From contig JBFHFS010000041.1 of NCBI GenBank assembly GCA_041583495.1, forward strand, positions 1-43,903: a stretch of 43,903 nucleotides of DNA. The letters are read 5' to 3'. Below are positions 24,853 to 32,947 of this stretch, piece after piece. Every line of letters starts with the position of its first letter. Position 1 is the first letter of the stretch. Origin of the DNA: JBFHFS01 sp041583495 (GTDB lineage: Bacteria > Bacteroidota > Bacteroidia > Bacteroidales > Marinilabiliaceae). The translations under genes were made by a program, and so were the position numbers. Under the pieces are notes generated by a model. The model had not been told where the DNA came from. It saw nothing but the letters and a program-made list of their open reading frames with translations, and made no database searches.

Positions 24853-27264
24853 ATGTTTACAATGAAGAAGTTCCAGTTTGTATTAATGATCCTTTCGCTT
24901 GTAGCCTGTAACACAGTACAGGAGAAACAAGAAGGACTCGTGTTTTCTGAAAATATCGAGGCTCAGTGGATTACCGATGGGCGTGAACTACCCGCCAGCG
25001 ATTCATTGTTCTATCTCGATTATCCCTCCCCGCTGTTCCGGAAGGGCTTCAACCCGGAAAGGCCTGTTGCCAAAGCAACCCTCTATATCACGGCAGCCGG
25101 GTATTATAAAGCCTCGATAAATGGCACCCGTGTGGGTGACATCGTGCTCGATCCTGCCTGGACCGATTTCAGTAAACGAATTTATTATACCCAATATGAT
25201 GTTACTGAACTCCTTGGTCAGGGCGAGAATTGTCTGGGCGTTTCATTGGGGAATGGGTTTTATAACCCCCTGCCACTTCGGAAGTGGGGCCGCAGGAATC
25301 TGAGGGTAGATCTTACCGTTGGAAAGCCCACCTTCATTGCAAAACTATTGATTGACTACCAGGATGGCACCTCTGGTGAGGTCGTGACCGATACTACCTG
25401 GAAGTATGCCTACGGGCCACTCACCAAAAATGATGTTTATCTTGGAGTGGCCTACGATGCCCGACAGGAGTTGAAAGGATGGGATCAACCAGCCTATGAC
25501 GATGAGGCGTGGATGGTGGCCAAAACCGGCCAAAACCCGGGTGGGGAATTGCAAAAGGCATTCTTCCCTCCGGTTCAGGTAACCAAAAAGATAACTCCGG
25601 TGGATATATCCTCTCCTGAAAAGGGGACCTATGTGGTCGATATGGGGGTCAATTTTACAGGGACCTACCGAATGAGACTTTCGGGTGAAAAAGGCGATAC
25701 CATTACGTTTCGATTTGGGGAGCGGATTTATGACGATGGGACGTTGAACCCCATGACCACCGTTATCGGGCAGATTAAACGAAAAGGGGTGGGAGGACCC
25801 GGTGCCCCCGATGTTGCCTGGCAGACCGACCGTTACATCTTTGGCGACAACACCACCGTTTGGTTTCAACCTGAATTCACCTACCATACCTACCGGTACA
25901 TGGAGATTGTCGGGCTGGCCGAAAAGCCGGAGCTCTCAGATGTGGAGGGTCTAAAGTTTCATACCAACGTAAAAGACCAAAACAGCTTTTCCAGTTCTTC
26001 GGAACTGTTGAATTCAATTCAGGAAGTTACTGAAAGGACCTTTCTGGCCAACCTAATCAGTGTTCAGTCCGATTGTCCTGCACGTGAAAAATTCGGATAC
26101 GGAGGCGACTTAAATGCTACCAGCGAGTCGTTTATCTATAATTTTGATATGCAGGCATTTTACCGTAAAACAGTATACGACTGGGTAGATGCCATGAACG
26201 ACTCCATTTTTGTGGATACAGCCCCTTTTGCAGGGGTCAAATATTGCGGTATAAGCTGGGAGTCGGCCTATCTGATCACCCAATATTACCTTTATCTGTA
26301 TTATCACGACACGGAGATCATAAAAGACCTTTACGGGTTGGACAATCAATGGATGGACAAAGTCGCCAGAATTCACCCCGAGGGCATGGTTAACCAGGGT
26401 CTCAGCGACCATGGATCCATGGAGCCGGTTCCGGTGCAGTTAATCGGAACCTGCCACTATCTGCAGTGCGCCCGCATTATGGAAACCTTCGCCGCAGAAA
26501 TGGGCGATAAGGAAAATGAGCTCAAATATGCTCAGCTGGCCGAGAAATTAAAGAATATTGTAAAAGCTGAATTCTGGGACAAGCCCGTTAGGAAAAAGAT
26601 TAACCGGCAGACCTTGTTCTCAACCTTGCTTTATCACGGAATTGTTCCCTCCGATGAGGTGGAGGCCGCTAAGGATTCCCTGGCAAAGGCGGTTCAGAAT
26701 GGTCCTTCGGGGCATTTAAATACCGGTATTTTTGGAACCAAGTATGTTTTGGAGACGCTTTCGGAGTACGATTCGCCCAATAGGGTCTTCGATATGGTAA
26801 ACAGTACCGCCTATCCCGGCTGGGGTTTTATGATCGACCAGGGAGCCACCACCATCTGGGAAACATGGGAGGAGAGCGATAATACCTTTTCGAATTGTCA
26901 CCCCATGCTTGGGTCGGTTACCGAGTGGTTTTACCGCTACCTGGCTGGCATTCGCCCGATTCCTGAAGCACCTGGATTTGAGAAATTTATTTTAGCACCT
27001 ACCACCCCTCAAGGACTAGACTCCGTGAATTGCACCTATCATTCGCCTTATGGAAAGATCGTCTCCAACTGGAAAAAAGAGCCCAATGGAAGTTGTCGTT
27101 TTGAAATGACAATTCCGGCAGGAAGCACGGCTTTGGTAGACTTGCCGATAAGTGATTCTCAGAAAATTAAATCAATCACCAAAAATGGAAGTGCTATTCA
27201 GCTTTCCGATATTGAAAATTTTGAATTGAGTGGAGGAGAATATGAGATTGTAGTTTCAGAATAA
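24853..27264 (+). CDS. Glycoside hydrolase family 78 (alpha-L-rhamnosidase-type) lipoprotein
   Basis: An 803-residue GH78 enzyme. ATGs at 24853 and 24862 are both possible; the signal ends in a lipobox LVAC (Cys20 from the first). Beta-sandwich domains (AAGYYKASINGTRVGD near 80-95) precede the alpha/alpha-barrel. The catalytic segment DCPAREKFGYGGD carries the general acid glutamate in the REK form common in GH78, and WETWEE is the second conserved acidic block. GH78 enzymes invert alpha-L-rhamnosides. It is the only rhamnose-directed gene seen and no unsaturated-uronate lyase or GH88/GH105 partner is present. The gene ends before the AT-rich scar at 27265. Confidence 0.9.
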   Translation: MFTMKKFQFVLMILSLVACNTVQEKQEGLVFSENIEAQWITDGRELPASDSLFYLDYPSPLFRKGFNPERPVAKATLYITAAGYYKASINGTRVGDIVLDPAWTDFSKRIYYTQYDVTELLGQGENCLGVSLGNGFYNPLPLRKWGRRNLRVDLTVGKPTFIAKLLIDYQDGTSGEVVTDTTWKYAYGPLTKNDVYLGVAYDARQELKGWDQPAYDDEAWMVAKTGQNPGGELQKAFFPPVQVTKKITPVDISSPEKGTYVVDMGVNFTGTYRMRLSGEKGDTITFRFGERIYDDGTLNPMTTVIGQIKRKGVGGPGAPDVAWQTDRYIFGDNTTVWFQPEFTYHTYRYMEIVGLAEKPELSDVEGLKFHTNVKDQNSFSSSSELLNSIQEVTERTFLANLISVQSDCPAREKFGYGGDLNATSESFIYNFDMQAFYRKTVYDWVDAMNDSIFVDTAPFAGVKYCGISWESAYLITQYYLYLYYHDTEIIKDLYGLDNQWMDKVARIHPEGMVNQGLSDHGSMEPVPVQLIGTCHYLQCARIMETFAAEMGDKENELKYAQLAEKLKNIVKAEFWDKPVRKKINRQTLFSTLLYHGIVPSDEVEAAKDSLAKAVQNGPSGHLNTGIFGTKYVLETLSEYDSPNRVFDMVNSTAYPGWGFMIDQGATTIWETWEESDNTFSNCHPMLGSVTEWFYRYLAGIRPIPEAPGFEKFILAPTTPQGLDSVNCTYHSPYGKIVSNWKKEPNGSCRFEMTIPAGSTALVDLPISDSQKIKSITKNGSAIQLSDIENFELSGGEYEIVVSE

Positions 27265-27297
27265 AGAAATTAGGTATAGGCGCTTAAGCCGCCCATG

Positions 27298-27504
27298 TTA
27301 ATTGATTGAATCTAAGCGAATAGGTCTCGTTAGAACCATCCTTTTTATGAGTAAATCGAATACAGTGTCCATATTTGAATGTCTATGGTATCTAAAATGG
27401 TATTCATCAAGGTATTCTTGTAGCTGTTCTTGGCTGCAATGATGATGAATTCCTCTTAGCCATCCATTTAAATTCATTATGTGAAGATGCGATTTATACC
27501 CGAG
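27298..27504 (-). mobile_element. IS1595/ISXO2-type transposase remnant (C-terminal fragment)
   Basis: On the minus strand a frame runs from 27504 to a TAA at 27300-27298. It includes HIMNLNGWLRGIHHHCS, then YLDEYHFRYHRH and FDLLIKRMV. This is the end of the DDE domain of ISXO2-like/IS1595 transposases (conserved form: NLxxWLRGxHHxxS ... YLDEFxFRxNRR ... LLxRM). The frame closes with a TAG at 27507-27505, and nothing recognisable as the catalytic core continues beyond. No intact terminal inverted repeats were found, although an 8-bp palindrome GCTTAAGC at 27282-27289 lies just outside. It is a dead insertion sequence fragment. Confidence 0.72.
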
Positions 27505-27692
27505 CTAATACAAGCTGTTGTGCAGCCTTTAAACTTGACGTATCGATTAAAATCAATTCAGCAGACTTTGTAAGTATAATTGTTGATCCTAATGATCCTA
27601 ATGCTGCTGCATTCGAATGGGAAGGTGAATTAATTTCGCATATAATCCTGATGCACGCTAGCAGAATAAAAGGTAATATAAATGAATTATAA
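27483..27692 (+). pseudogene. Fossil copy of the neighbouring unknown gene (internal fragment)
   Basis: The plus-strand frame from 27483 to TAA 27690-27692 reads EDAIYTRANTSCCAAFKLD ... SADFV ... DPNDPNAAAFEWEGELI. The intact protein at 27835 has EGAVHVRTNTSFIASFRLD ... SDFV ... DPDDPSAAAFKWKGDLI, at the same spacing, around its residues 325-385. The match stops soon after ELI. No start or further domains remain. This is a decayed internal piece of a paralogue, overlapping the end of the IS1595 remnant on the opposite strand. Confidence 0.75.
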
Positions 27693-27771
27693 AGGAGATT
27701 GGGATTATCTGACTTTTGGAATTATTTTTATGGGAATTGGTTTTAATCTTGCTAAAAAAATACTTCTATAA
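27682..27771 (+). CDS. Possible 29-residue membrane peptide
   Basis: A short frame from ATG 27682 to TAA 27769-27771 has one hydrophobic stretch (YLTFGIIFMGIGFNLA) followed by KK. It overlaps the end of the fossil fragment and may be chance in AT-rich DNA. No function can be given. Confidence 0.12.
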   Translation: MNYKGDWDYLTFGIIFMGIGFNLAKKILL

Positions 27772-27834
27772 AAGACAAGTAAGCTTTATTTCACACGTTT
27801 ATAATTGATATAGATTTTTTTAATTACGGCTATT

Positions 27835-29568
27835 ATGAAAATATCACTTTTTTTGTTTTTTTATTTAATCGCGTTGCCAATTGTGGCTCAGGTAGAGAAT
27901 GCGACTTTTAAACCCTATCTCTTTATGGGGTTTTCGACAGATATACCAGCAACTCACATATATGGAGCTTTGCACTATACAACCATTCAGAATACTGTAC
28001 CTGACGAGTGGGTTGGTAGCTTTTATCAAAGTGGAATGATGCATACATGGTATAGGCCGACAGAAATATATGATCTCCCAGATTACCACAAAGATACGTA
28101 TGGTTACCACTCCATCGAAGGTGGAGCGGGCTACAAGCCGAGACAAAGCTTTCATAATTACAAAACCCCACAAAAGTTTACTATGGGTGGAGTTGCCGGT
28201 GGGTTTGGCTCGTTCTGTAATGGTCCTGCTCAGGGATCTCCTGACTTCAACAGTTCAAGAAAATCACCCACATTGGGTTGGGAGAAAAATGTTGGACGTT
28301 ATGGAGCAGCTGCAATAAGTAATTGTTTGCTTTTTCCACTGGACGGAATTGGGTTTAAGGAAGGAGAGAACAACAAAATGTTCGGCTACGGGTATTATGC
28401 ACTTCCTTTAACTGAGCCCAAAAGCACAACCGCCGGAGAAGACAAACCAACGGGCAACCATTGCTGGACTTTGTTTTTTAATACCGAAAACTTTAGCGGC
28501 CCCGTTGCCTTTCATACCCCTTATCATTGGTCTAAAAGAGCTTTAACCAATGAGAATACTGTAGGGAAGAATTTTGATAATAGCTTCTTGAAACTTTCTC
28601 CAAGGTTTCAAAGGGAAACCAATAATCTACCGGCAAAAAAATGGGTAGATACCAATGGAGATGTTTATTATAAAATTTCTCCTGTATATATGCCAATGGA
28701 CGAAGATGGCATTGGGCGATTTGGAACAATGCCAATGAATATGGATAGTACGATGTGGAGTGCGGTAAATGATTGGTTTAATGGTGGACCTGTCGCTACT
28801 CCGAATTTTAATGCGCAAGAAGGTGCTGTTCATGTTCGAACAAACACAAGTTTTATTGCATCCTTTAGATTAGACAAAACGAAAAATATCGATGTGTCGG
28901 ATTTTGTAACCAGAGTTAGTGATCCTGATGATCCTTCTGCTGCGGCATTCAAGTGGAAAGGAGATCTAATTGAAAAGGTAGAAGGGCGTAATCTGGTTAA
29001 GATGCCGGAATATTATGTGTTAGCTAACGGGAGTTCCTCTCCGGTAGCAATCGCCGAAACCGAAGTGCCTGATGAAAGTGGTTTGAAGCAGATAAATTCT
29101 CGGAAAGATTATGAGGCCGACTGGGAATTTGATGGATTTAATCGAGATGCCATCTCTACACCCATGCATCCTGATTTTACATATAGTGATGAGATAGTAG
29201 ATGTGTGGAAAAATCCAGGGCCAACTGCAGGTCCATATTATACCAAACTTGATGATGGAAGCACAGTAGTTTATTACTGGTATAAATTTAATGAACAACC
29301 CTCTATATTGAATTCTGATATGAATGAAGCAGAAAGAGAACTTATACAAAAGCGAGTAGAGCTCATTCATAAAAATTGGAGTAAAAATGATAATTACTTC
29401 CCTGATCCCAAAGAGGAGAAGATTTCTCTTGATAATGGTTTATTGGTGACACCTCCTAAAGGTTTAGAGGTGGGATATGTGCCAATCTGCGTACATCAGC
29501 AGCTTTCTACTGAGGAATTACCCGATTTCCCGGAGATTAACTTAAAGGAAAAACCTATAGAAGAATAA
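27835..29568 (+). CDS. Unrecognised secreted protein, 577 residues
   Basis: I do not recognise this family. A clear signal peptide (MKISLFLFFYLIALPIVAQ) predicts export. The mature part is rich in Tyr, Trp, His, Asn and Pro, with segments such as TWYRPTEIYDLPDYHKDTYGYHS, GNHCWTLFFNTENF and VAFHTPYHWSKR, and has no membrane segment or simple repeat. Only a few Cys occur. The gene is clearly AT-richer than its flanks (bases 28861-28920 are 33% G+C against 52% for 25861-25920 in GH78). It lies 12 bp before a sulfatase gene and a fossil piece of a paralogue lies upstream. Aromatic and His-rich secreted proteins in PULs are often carbohydrate-active, so a new glycanase, lyase or binding protein is possible; this is only inference. 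Confidence 0.85.
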   Translation: MKISLFLFFYLIALPIVAQVENATFKPYLFMGFSTDIPATHIYGALHYTTIQNTVPDEWVGSFYQSGMMHTWYRPTEIYDLPDYHKDTYGYHSIEGGAGYKPRQSFHNYKTPQKFTMGGVAGGFGSFCNGPAQGSPDFNSSRKSPTLGWEKNVGRYGAAAISNCLLFPLDGIGFKEGENNKMFGYGYYALPLTEPKSTTAGEDKPTGNHCWTLFFNTENFSGPVAFHTPYHWSKRALTNENTVGKNFDNSFLKLSPRFQRETNNLPAKKWVDTNGDVYYKISPVYMPMDEDGIGRFGTMPMNMDSTMWSAVNDWFNGGPVATPNFNAQEGAVHVRTNTSFIASFRLDKTKNIDVSDFVTRVSDPDDPSAAAFKWKGDLIEKVEGRNLVKMPEYYVLANGSSSPVAIAETEVPDESGLKQINSRKDYEADWEFDGFNRDAISTPMHPDFTYSDEIVDVWKNPGPTAGPYYTKLDDGSTVVYYWYKFNEQPSILNSDMNEAERELIQKRVELIHKNWSKNDNYFPDPKEEKISLDNGLLVTPPKGLEVGYVPICVHQQLSTEELPDFPEINLKEKPIEE

Positions 29569-29580
29569 ATTTATAATGAG

Positions 29581-31005
29581 ATGAAACACCAAAAACCGAT
29601 TACGGTGTGCTTGCTGGCACTGGTTTTGTTGGCATGCAAACCAGCCACTAAGACCAGTCTTGAAAAACCAAATGTTTTGTTTATCGTAGCCGATGATTTG
29701 GCCGACCGGTTGCCTTGTTATGGCGACACGGTTGCAGTGACACCAAATTTGGATAAGCTGGCACAGAAAGGCGTTGTTTTTGGTAATAATTTTTGTCAGT
29801 ACCCAACCTGCGGGCCAAGCCGTGCCTCAATGCTTTCGGGGCTTTACCCTTTCGAAAGCGGTTATACGCATATGAAAGCAGGAACATTTAATGAGCATCT
29901 TCCGGGAGTTGTTTCTCTTCCACACCTTTTTCGCCAAAACGGATATTTTACCGCTCGCGTGGGAAAAATATTTCACATGGGGATTCCGGCAGGAATTGGA
30001 GGCCCCGGCACCGACGACACCCTTGCATGGGATGTGGCGATAAACAATACGGGTTACGATGCCGGGCAGGAGGCTTGGAACAAGGCCACTCAGGTTGGAG
30101 ATAAAGGCAGCAGAGGGGTTAAGATTGTTTATTCGGCCCCTAAAATTAACGACTCCGAAATGGCAGATGGACAGGGATTGCAGAATGCCATTCAGCTGTT
30201 AAAGGAGAATAATCCACACAAAACAGGAAAGCCTTTCTTTCTGGCATACGGCATTTACCGCCCGCACCCGCCTATGATTGTTCCTAAAAAGCACTGGGAT
30301 GCCATTGATATTTCAAAATACCAAATCCCCTTTGTTCCTGAAAACGACCGGGACGATATTCCTGAAATTAACTGGCATCTGAAAGGTGAGGAATTCAACT
30401 TTATCGCCGACACCCACGGGATAAATTATGCACATGCCTATTACGCGGCCATTCATTTTGTGGACGCTTTGGCCGGAAAATTAATCGATGAGCTGGAGAC
30501 CCAGGGCCTTGCTGAAAATACAATCATCGTATTTGCCGGCGACCAGGGATTTCATTTGGGTGAACATGGCCACTGGCACAAATCATCAATGTTTGAAGGA
30601 GCCTGTCGGGTTCCACTTATTATTGTAGACCCACGACAAAAAGAGAAAGGGGAAAAATGCAACAACCTTACGGGATTAATAGATATCTACCCAACTCTTT
30701 GTGACCTTGTTGGAATTAAGGCCCCACATAAACTGTCGGGTTTAAGCCTGAAGCCACAATTAAACGATGTGAAAATACCAGGTAAAACCTTTGAATTCAC
30801 CATGGGAACTCCAAACGGTTATGGTATCAGGACGCAAAAATATCGGTACACCGAATGGAGAGAGGATACCATCCACGCTGATTTTTCAATGCTGTACGAT
30901 TTAGAGAACGATCCCATGGAATTTAACAACCTTGTCGGCACAAAAGAAAATGAAGCAGTGGAGAAAGAACTAAGTGCCCAATTGAACGAAGTATTAAATC
31001 ACTAA
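29581..31005 (+). CDS. Sulfatase lipoprotein, iduronate-2-sulfatase-like (S1 family)
   Basis: A 474-residue sulfatase. The lipobox LLAC marks Cys19. The VADD metal pair lies at 38-39, and CGPSR makes Cys77 the formylglycine precursor. Further motifs are GKIFH, YRPHPP and FAGDQGFHLGEHGHWHK. The order of motifs matches the gene at 814, so they are paralogues of the same S1 branch, though the C-terminal regions differ. It follows the unknown secreted protein by 12 bp and precedes the next sulfatase by 5 bp, a tight three-gene unit. Its substrate probably comes from the action of the unknown protein or of the GH enzymes upstream (inference). Confidence 0.92.
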   Translation: MKHQKPITVCLLALVLLACKPATKTSLEKPNVLFIVADDLADRLPCYGDTVAVTPNLDKLAQKGVVFGNNFCQYPTCGPSRASMLSGLYPFESGYTHMKAGTFNEHLPGVVSLPHLFRQNGYFTARVGKIFHMGIPAGIGGPGTDDTLAWDVAINNTGYDAGQEAWNKATQVGDKGSRGVKIVYSAPKINDSEMADGQGLQNAIQLLKENNPHKTGKPFFLAYGIYRPHPPMIVPKKHWDAIDISKYQIPFVPENDRDDIPEINWHLKGEEFNFIADTHGINYAHAYYAAIHFVDALAGKLIDELETQGLAENTIIVFAGDQGFHLGEHGHWHKSSMFEGACRVPLIIVDPRQKEKGEKCNNLTGLIDIYPTLCDLVGIKAPHKLSGLSLKPQLNDVKIPGKTFEFTMGTPNGYGIRTQKYRYTEWREDTIHADFSMLYDLENDPMEFNNLVGTKENEAVEKELSAQLNEVLNH

Positions 31006-31010
31006 ATATC

Positions 31011-32837
31011 ATGCAACAGCGCCCAGTATTATTCGCCTTAACACTTCTTTTGCTGAATGGATTTTTGTCCTGTTCCACCCAACAGGATCCGCCCAATGTA
31101 ATTCTGATCATGACCGATGACCAGGGATATGGCGACCTGGCTTGTCATGGTAATCCGCAGGTGAAAACCCCGACCCTGGACTCTCTTTACCAGGAGAGTG
31201 TGCGCTTTACCGATTTTCATGTGGACCCCTGTTGCGCTCCTACCCGGTCGGCCTTGATGACGGGCTGCTATTCATCGCGTGCAGGAGTGTGGCATACCAT
31301 CGGTGGCCGGTCGCTTTTAAAAGAGGGTTTGCCAACTTTGGCTAACCTGTTTAGCGACAATGGTTATGAAACCGGAGTATTCGGGAAATGGCATCTGGGC
31401 GAGAATTACCCCTTCAGACCCATGGATCGGGGCTTTAAAGAATCGATCGTTCATGGTGGGGGCGGGGTTGGTCAAAACCCGGATTACTTTGGAAACAACT
31501 ATTATGATGGCACTTATAAACATAACGGGGCCTTCGAAAAATACGAAGGATACTGTAATACCGTGTGGTTTTCGGAAGCTCTGAAATACATAACAAAGAA
31601 TAAGGAGAAGCCTTTCTTTTGTTACGTATCCACCAACCTCCCACATGCCCCCCTGCGCGTGGATGAAAAGTACATCAAACCCTATAAAGACCAGCTGTCT
31701 GACCGGTTGGCGAGTTATTATGGCATGATTACCAAACTGGATGAAGATCTTGCCACTCTGCTGAAAGGCGTGAAAGAGTTGGGGCTGGATGACAATACCA
31801 TCTTGATTTTTATGACCGACAACGGGCCATGTCCCTGGTTTGGTGGCATTGTAATGGATTTTGACACCGGATATCCCCTGGAAGGCTATGCCGCAGGCAT
31901 GCGGGGCGGTAAAATATGGGGCTACGAAAATGCGCACCGGGTGCCCTTCTTTATTCGGTGGCCTTCGGATAACATTGGGGGAGGCAAAGATATTGATGCC
32001 CTGGCGGCCCATATCGATGTGATGCCAACCCTGATAGACCTTTGTGGATTGAAGGTGCCGGATACATTAACCTACGACGGACAAAGTCTGGAGCCCTTAC
32101 TCCATAATAAAATTTCCAACTGGACCGATCGAACCTTGTTTGTCCACAACCAGCGGGTTCAATATCCGGTAAAAGACAAGGAGTACCAGGTGTTGACCGA
32201 TAAATGGCGGTTGGTAAAACGGGAAAAGGATGAGCTGTATGATATAAAAAACGATCCGGGCCAACATGTCGACCTTGCCCAACAAAATCCGGAGATTGTA
32301 AAGGATCTTTATGCCAGGTATGAGAAGTGGTGGGACTATACCTCTTCCGATTTTGACCAATATGCCCAGATTTATATTGGCTCCGAACACGAAAACCCGG
32401 TCACCTTGTATTCTCATGATTCCTATTCGAGAAAGGGGCAAAGAATATGGGTCTTAAAGGTTGCCAGGGATGGCAGATATGAGGTGCGCTTAAATCGCTG
32501 GCATCAGGAAACAGGAAAGCGGATGGTGGAGAATGGAGCAGGGAATAAGGATCTTCCCCTCAAGAGGGCTTACCTAAAAGTGGGTAATCTTGAGATGGAA
32601 CAAGAGATTACACCCGAGATGACCTCAGCGAAATTTCTCGTTGAGCTGAAAGCCGGCACCACCTGTCTTCAAACCTCATTGTATTATCAGGAAGAGGGTG
32701 AAACAGCCAGCACCAATTGTGTTTACGTAAATTACCTGGGACCATCCGATGGCCAAAGTAAGGCCAACTATATTCCTTCTGTTCCCGATGAGGTGCTGAA
32801 AAAAGAGTACCAACAAAAAGTATTGGCGTTCGATTAG
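31011..32837 (+). CDS. Sulfatase lipoprotein with C-terminal beta-rich extension (S1 family)
   Basis: A 608-residue sulfatase, longer than its neighbours. Lipobox LSC gives Cys21. The metal pair TDD is near 35-37. The activation site reads PCCAPTR, with two adjacent cysteines; the CxPxR pattern assigns Cys75 as the formylglycine precursor and leaves Cys74 extra. GKWHLGE and FMTDNGP are present. From about residue 465 (IYIGSEHENPVTL) to the end is a beta-rich domain not found in the other four sulfatases, possibly a binding or capping domain. It is 5 bp after the previous gene and ends the plus-strand run; the AraC gene converges on it from the other side. Confidence 0.92.
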   Translation: MQQRPVLFALTLLLLNGFLSCSTQQDPPNVILIMTDDQGYGDLACHGNPQVKTPTLDSLYQESVRFTDFHVDPCCAPTRSALMTGCYSSRAGVWHTIGGRSLLKEGLPTLANLFSDNGYETGVFGKWHLGENYPFRPMDRGFKESIVHGGGGVGQNPDYFGNNYYDGTYKHNGAFEKYEGYCNTVWFSEALKYITKNKEKPFFCYVSTNLPHAPLRVDEKYIKPYKDQLSDRLASYYGMITKLDEDLATLLKGVKELGLDDNTILIFMTDNGPCPWFGGIVMDFDTGYPLEGYAAGMRGGKIWGYENAHRVPFFIRWPSDNIGGGKDIDALAAHIDVMPTLIDLCGLKVPDTLTYDGQSLEPLLHNKISNWTDRTLFVHNQRVQYPVKDKEYQVLTDKWRLVKREKDELYDIKNDPGQHVDLAQQNPEIVKDLYARYEKWWDYTSSDFDQYAQIYIGSEHENPVTLYSHDSYSRKGQRIWVLKVARDGRYEVRLNRWHQETGKRMVENGAGNKDLPLKRAYLKVGNLEMEQEITPEMTSAKFLVELKAGTTCLQTSLYYQEEGETASTNCVYVNYLGPSDGQSKANYIPSVPDEVLKKEYQQKVLAFD

Positions 32838-32933
32838 TCCGGACCCTTTTATCAGTGGCCCATGAGTACAACTCCGCCGGGGCATAAAATGCCGGTAATG
32901 GATCGGCTGCAACCGGGGCATGTTCTCTGAGTG

Positions 32934-32947
32934 CCCTGATGTCAGGG
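32934..32947. terminator. Palindrome at the convergent gene ends
   Basis: CCCTGATGTCAGGG is a 14-bp inverted repeat touching the stop codon of the minus-strand AraC gene and about 100 bp after the sulfatase stop. A second small stem (32881-32893) lies in the same gap. Either could help end transcription from one side; no T-run is present. Confidence 0.25.

Noticed and set aside
31230..31250. Frameshift suspected from the CC at the sulfatase activation site
   Set aside because: The frame is open and family motifs continue on both sides, so the extra Cys is a real residue rather than an error.
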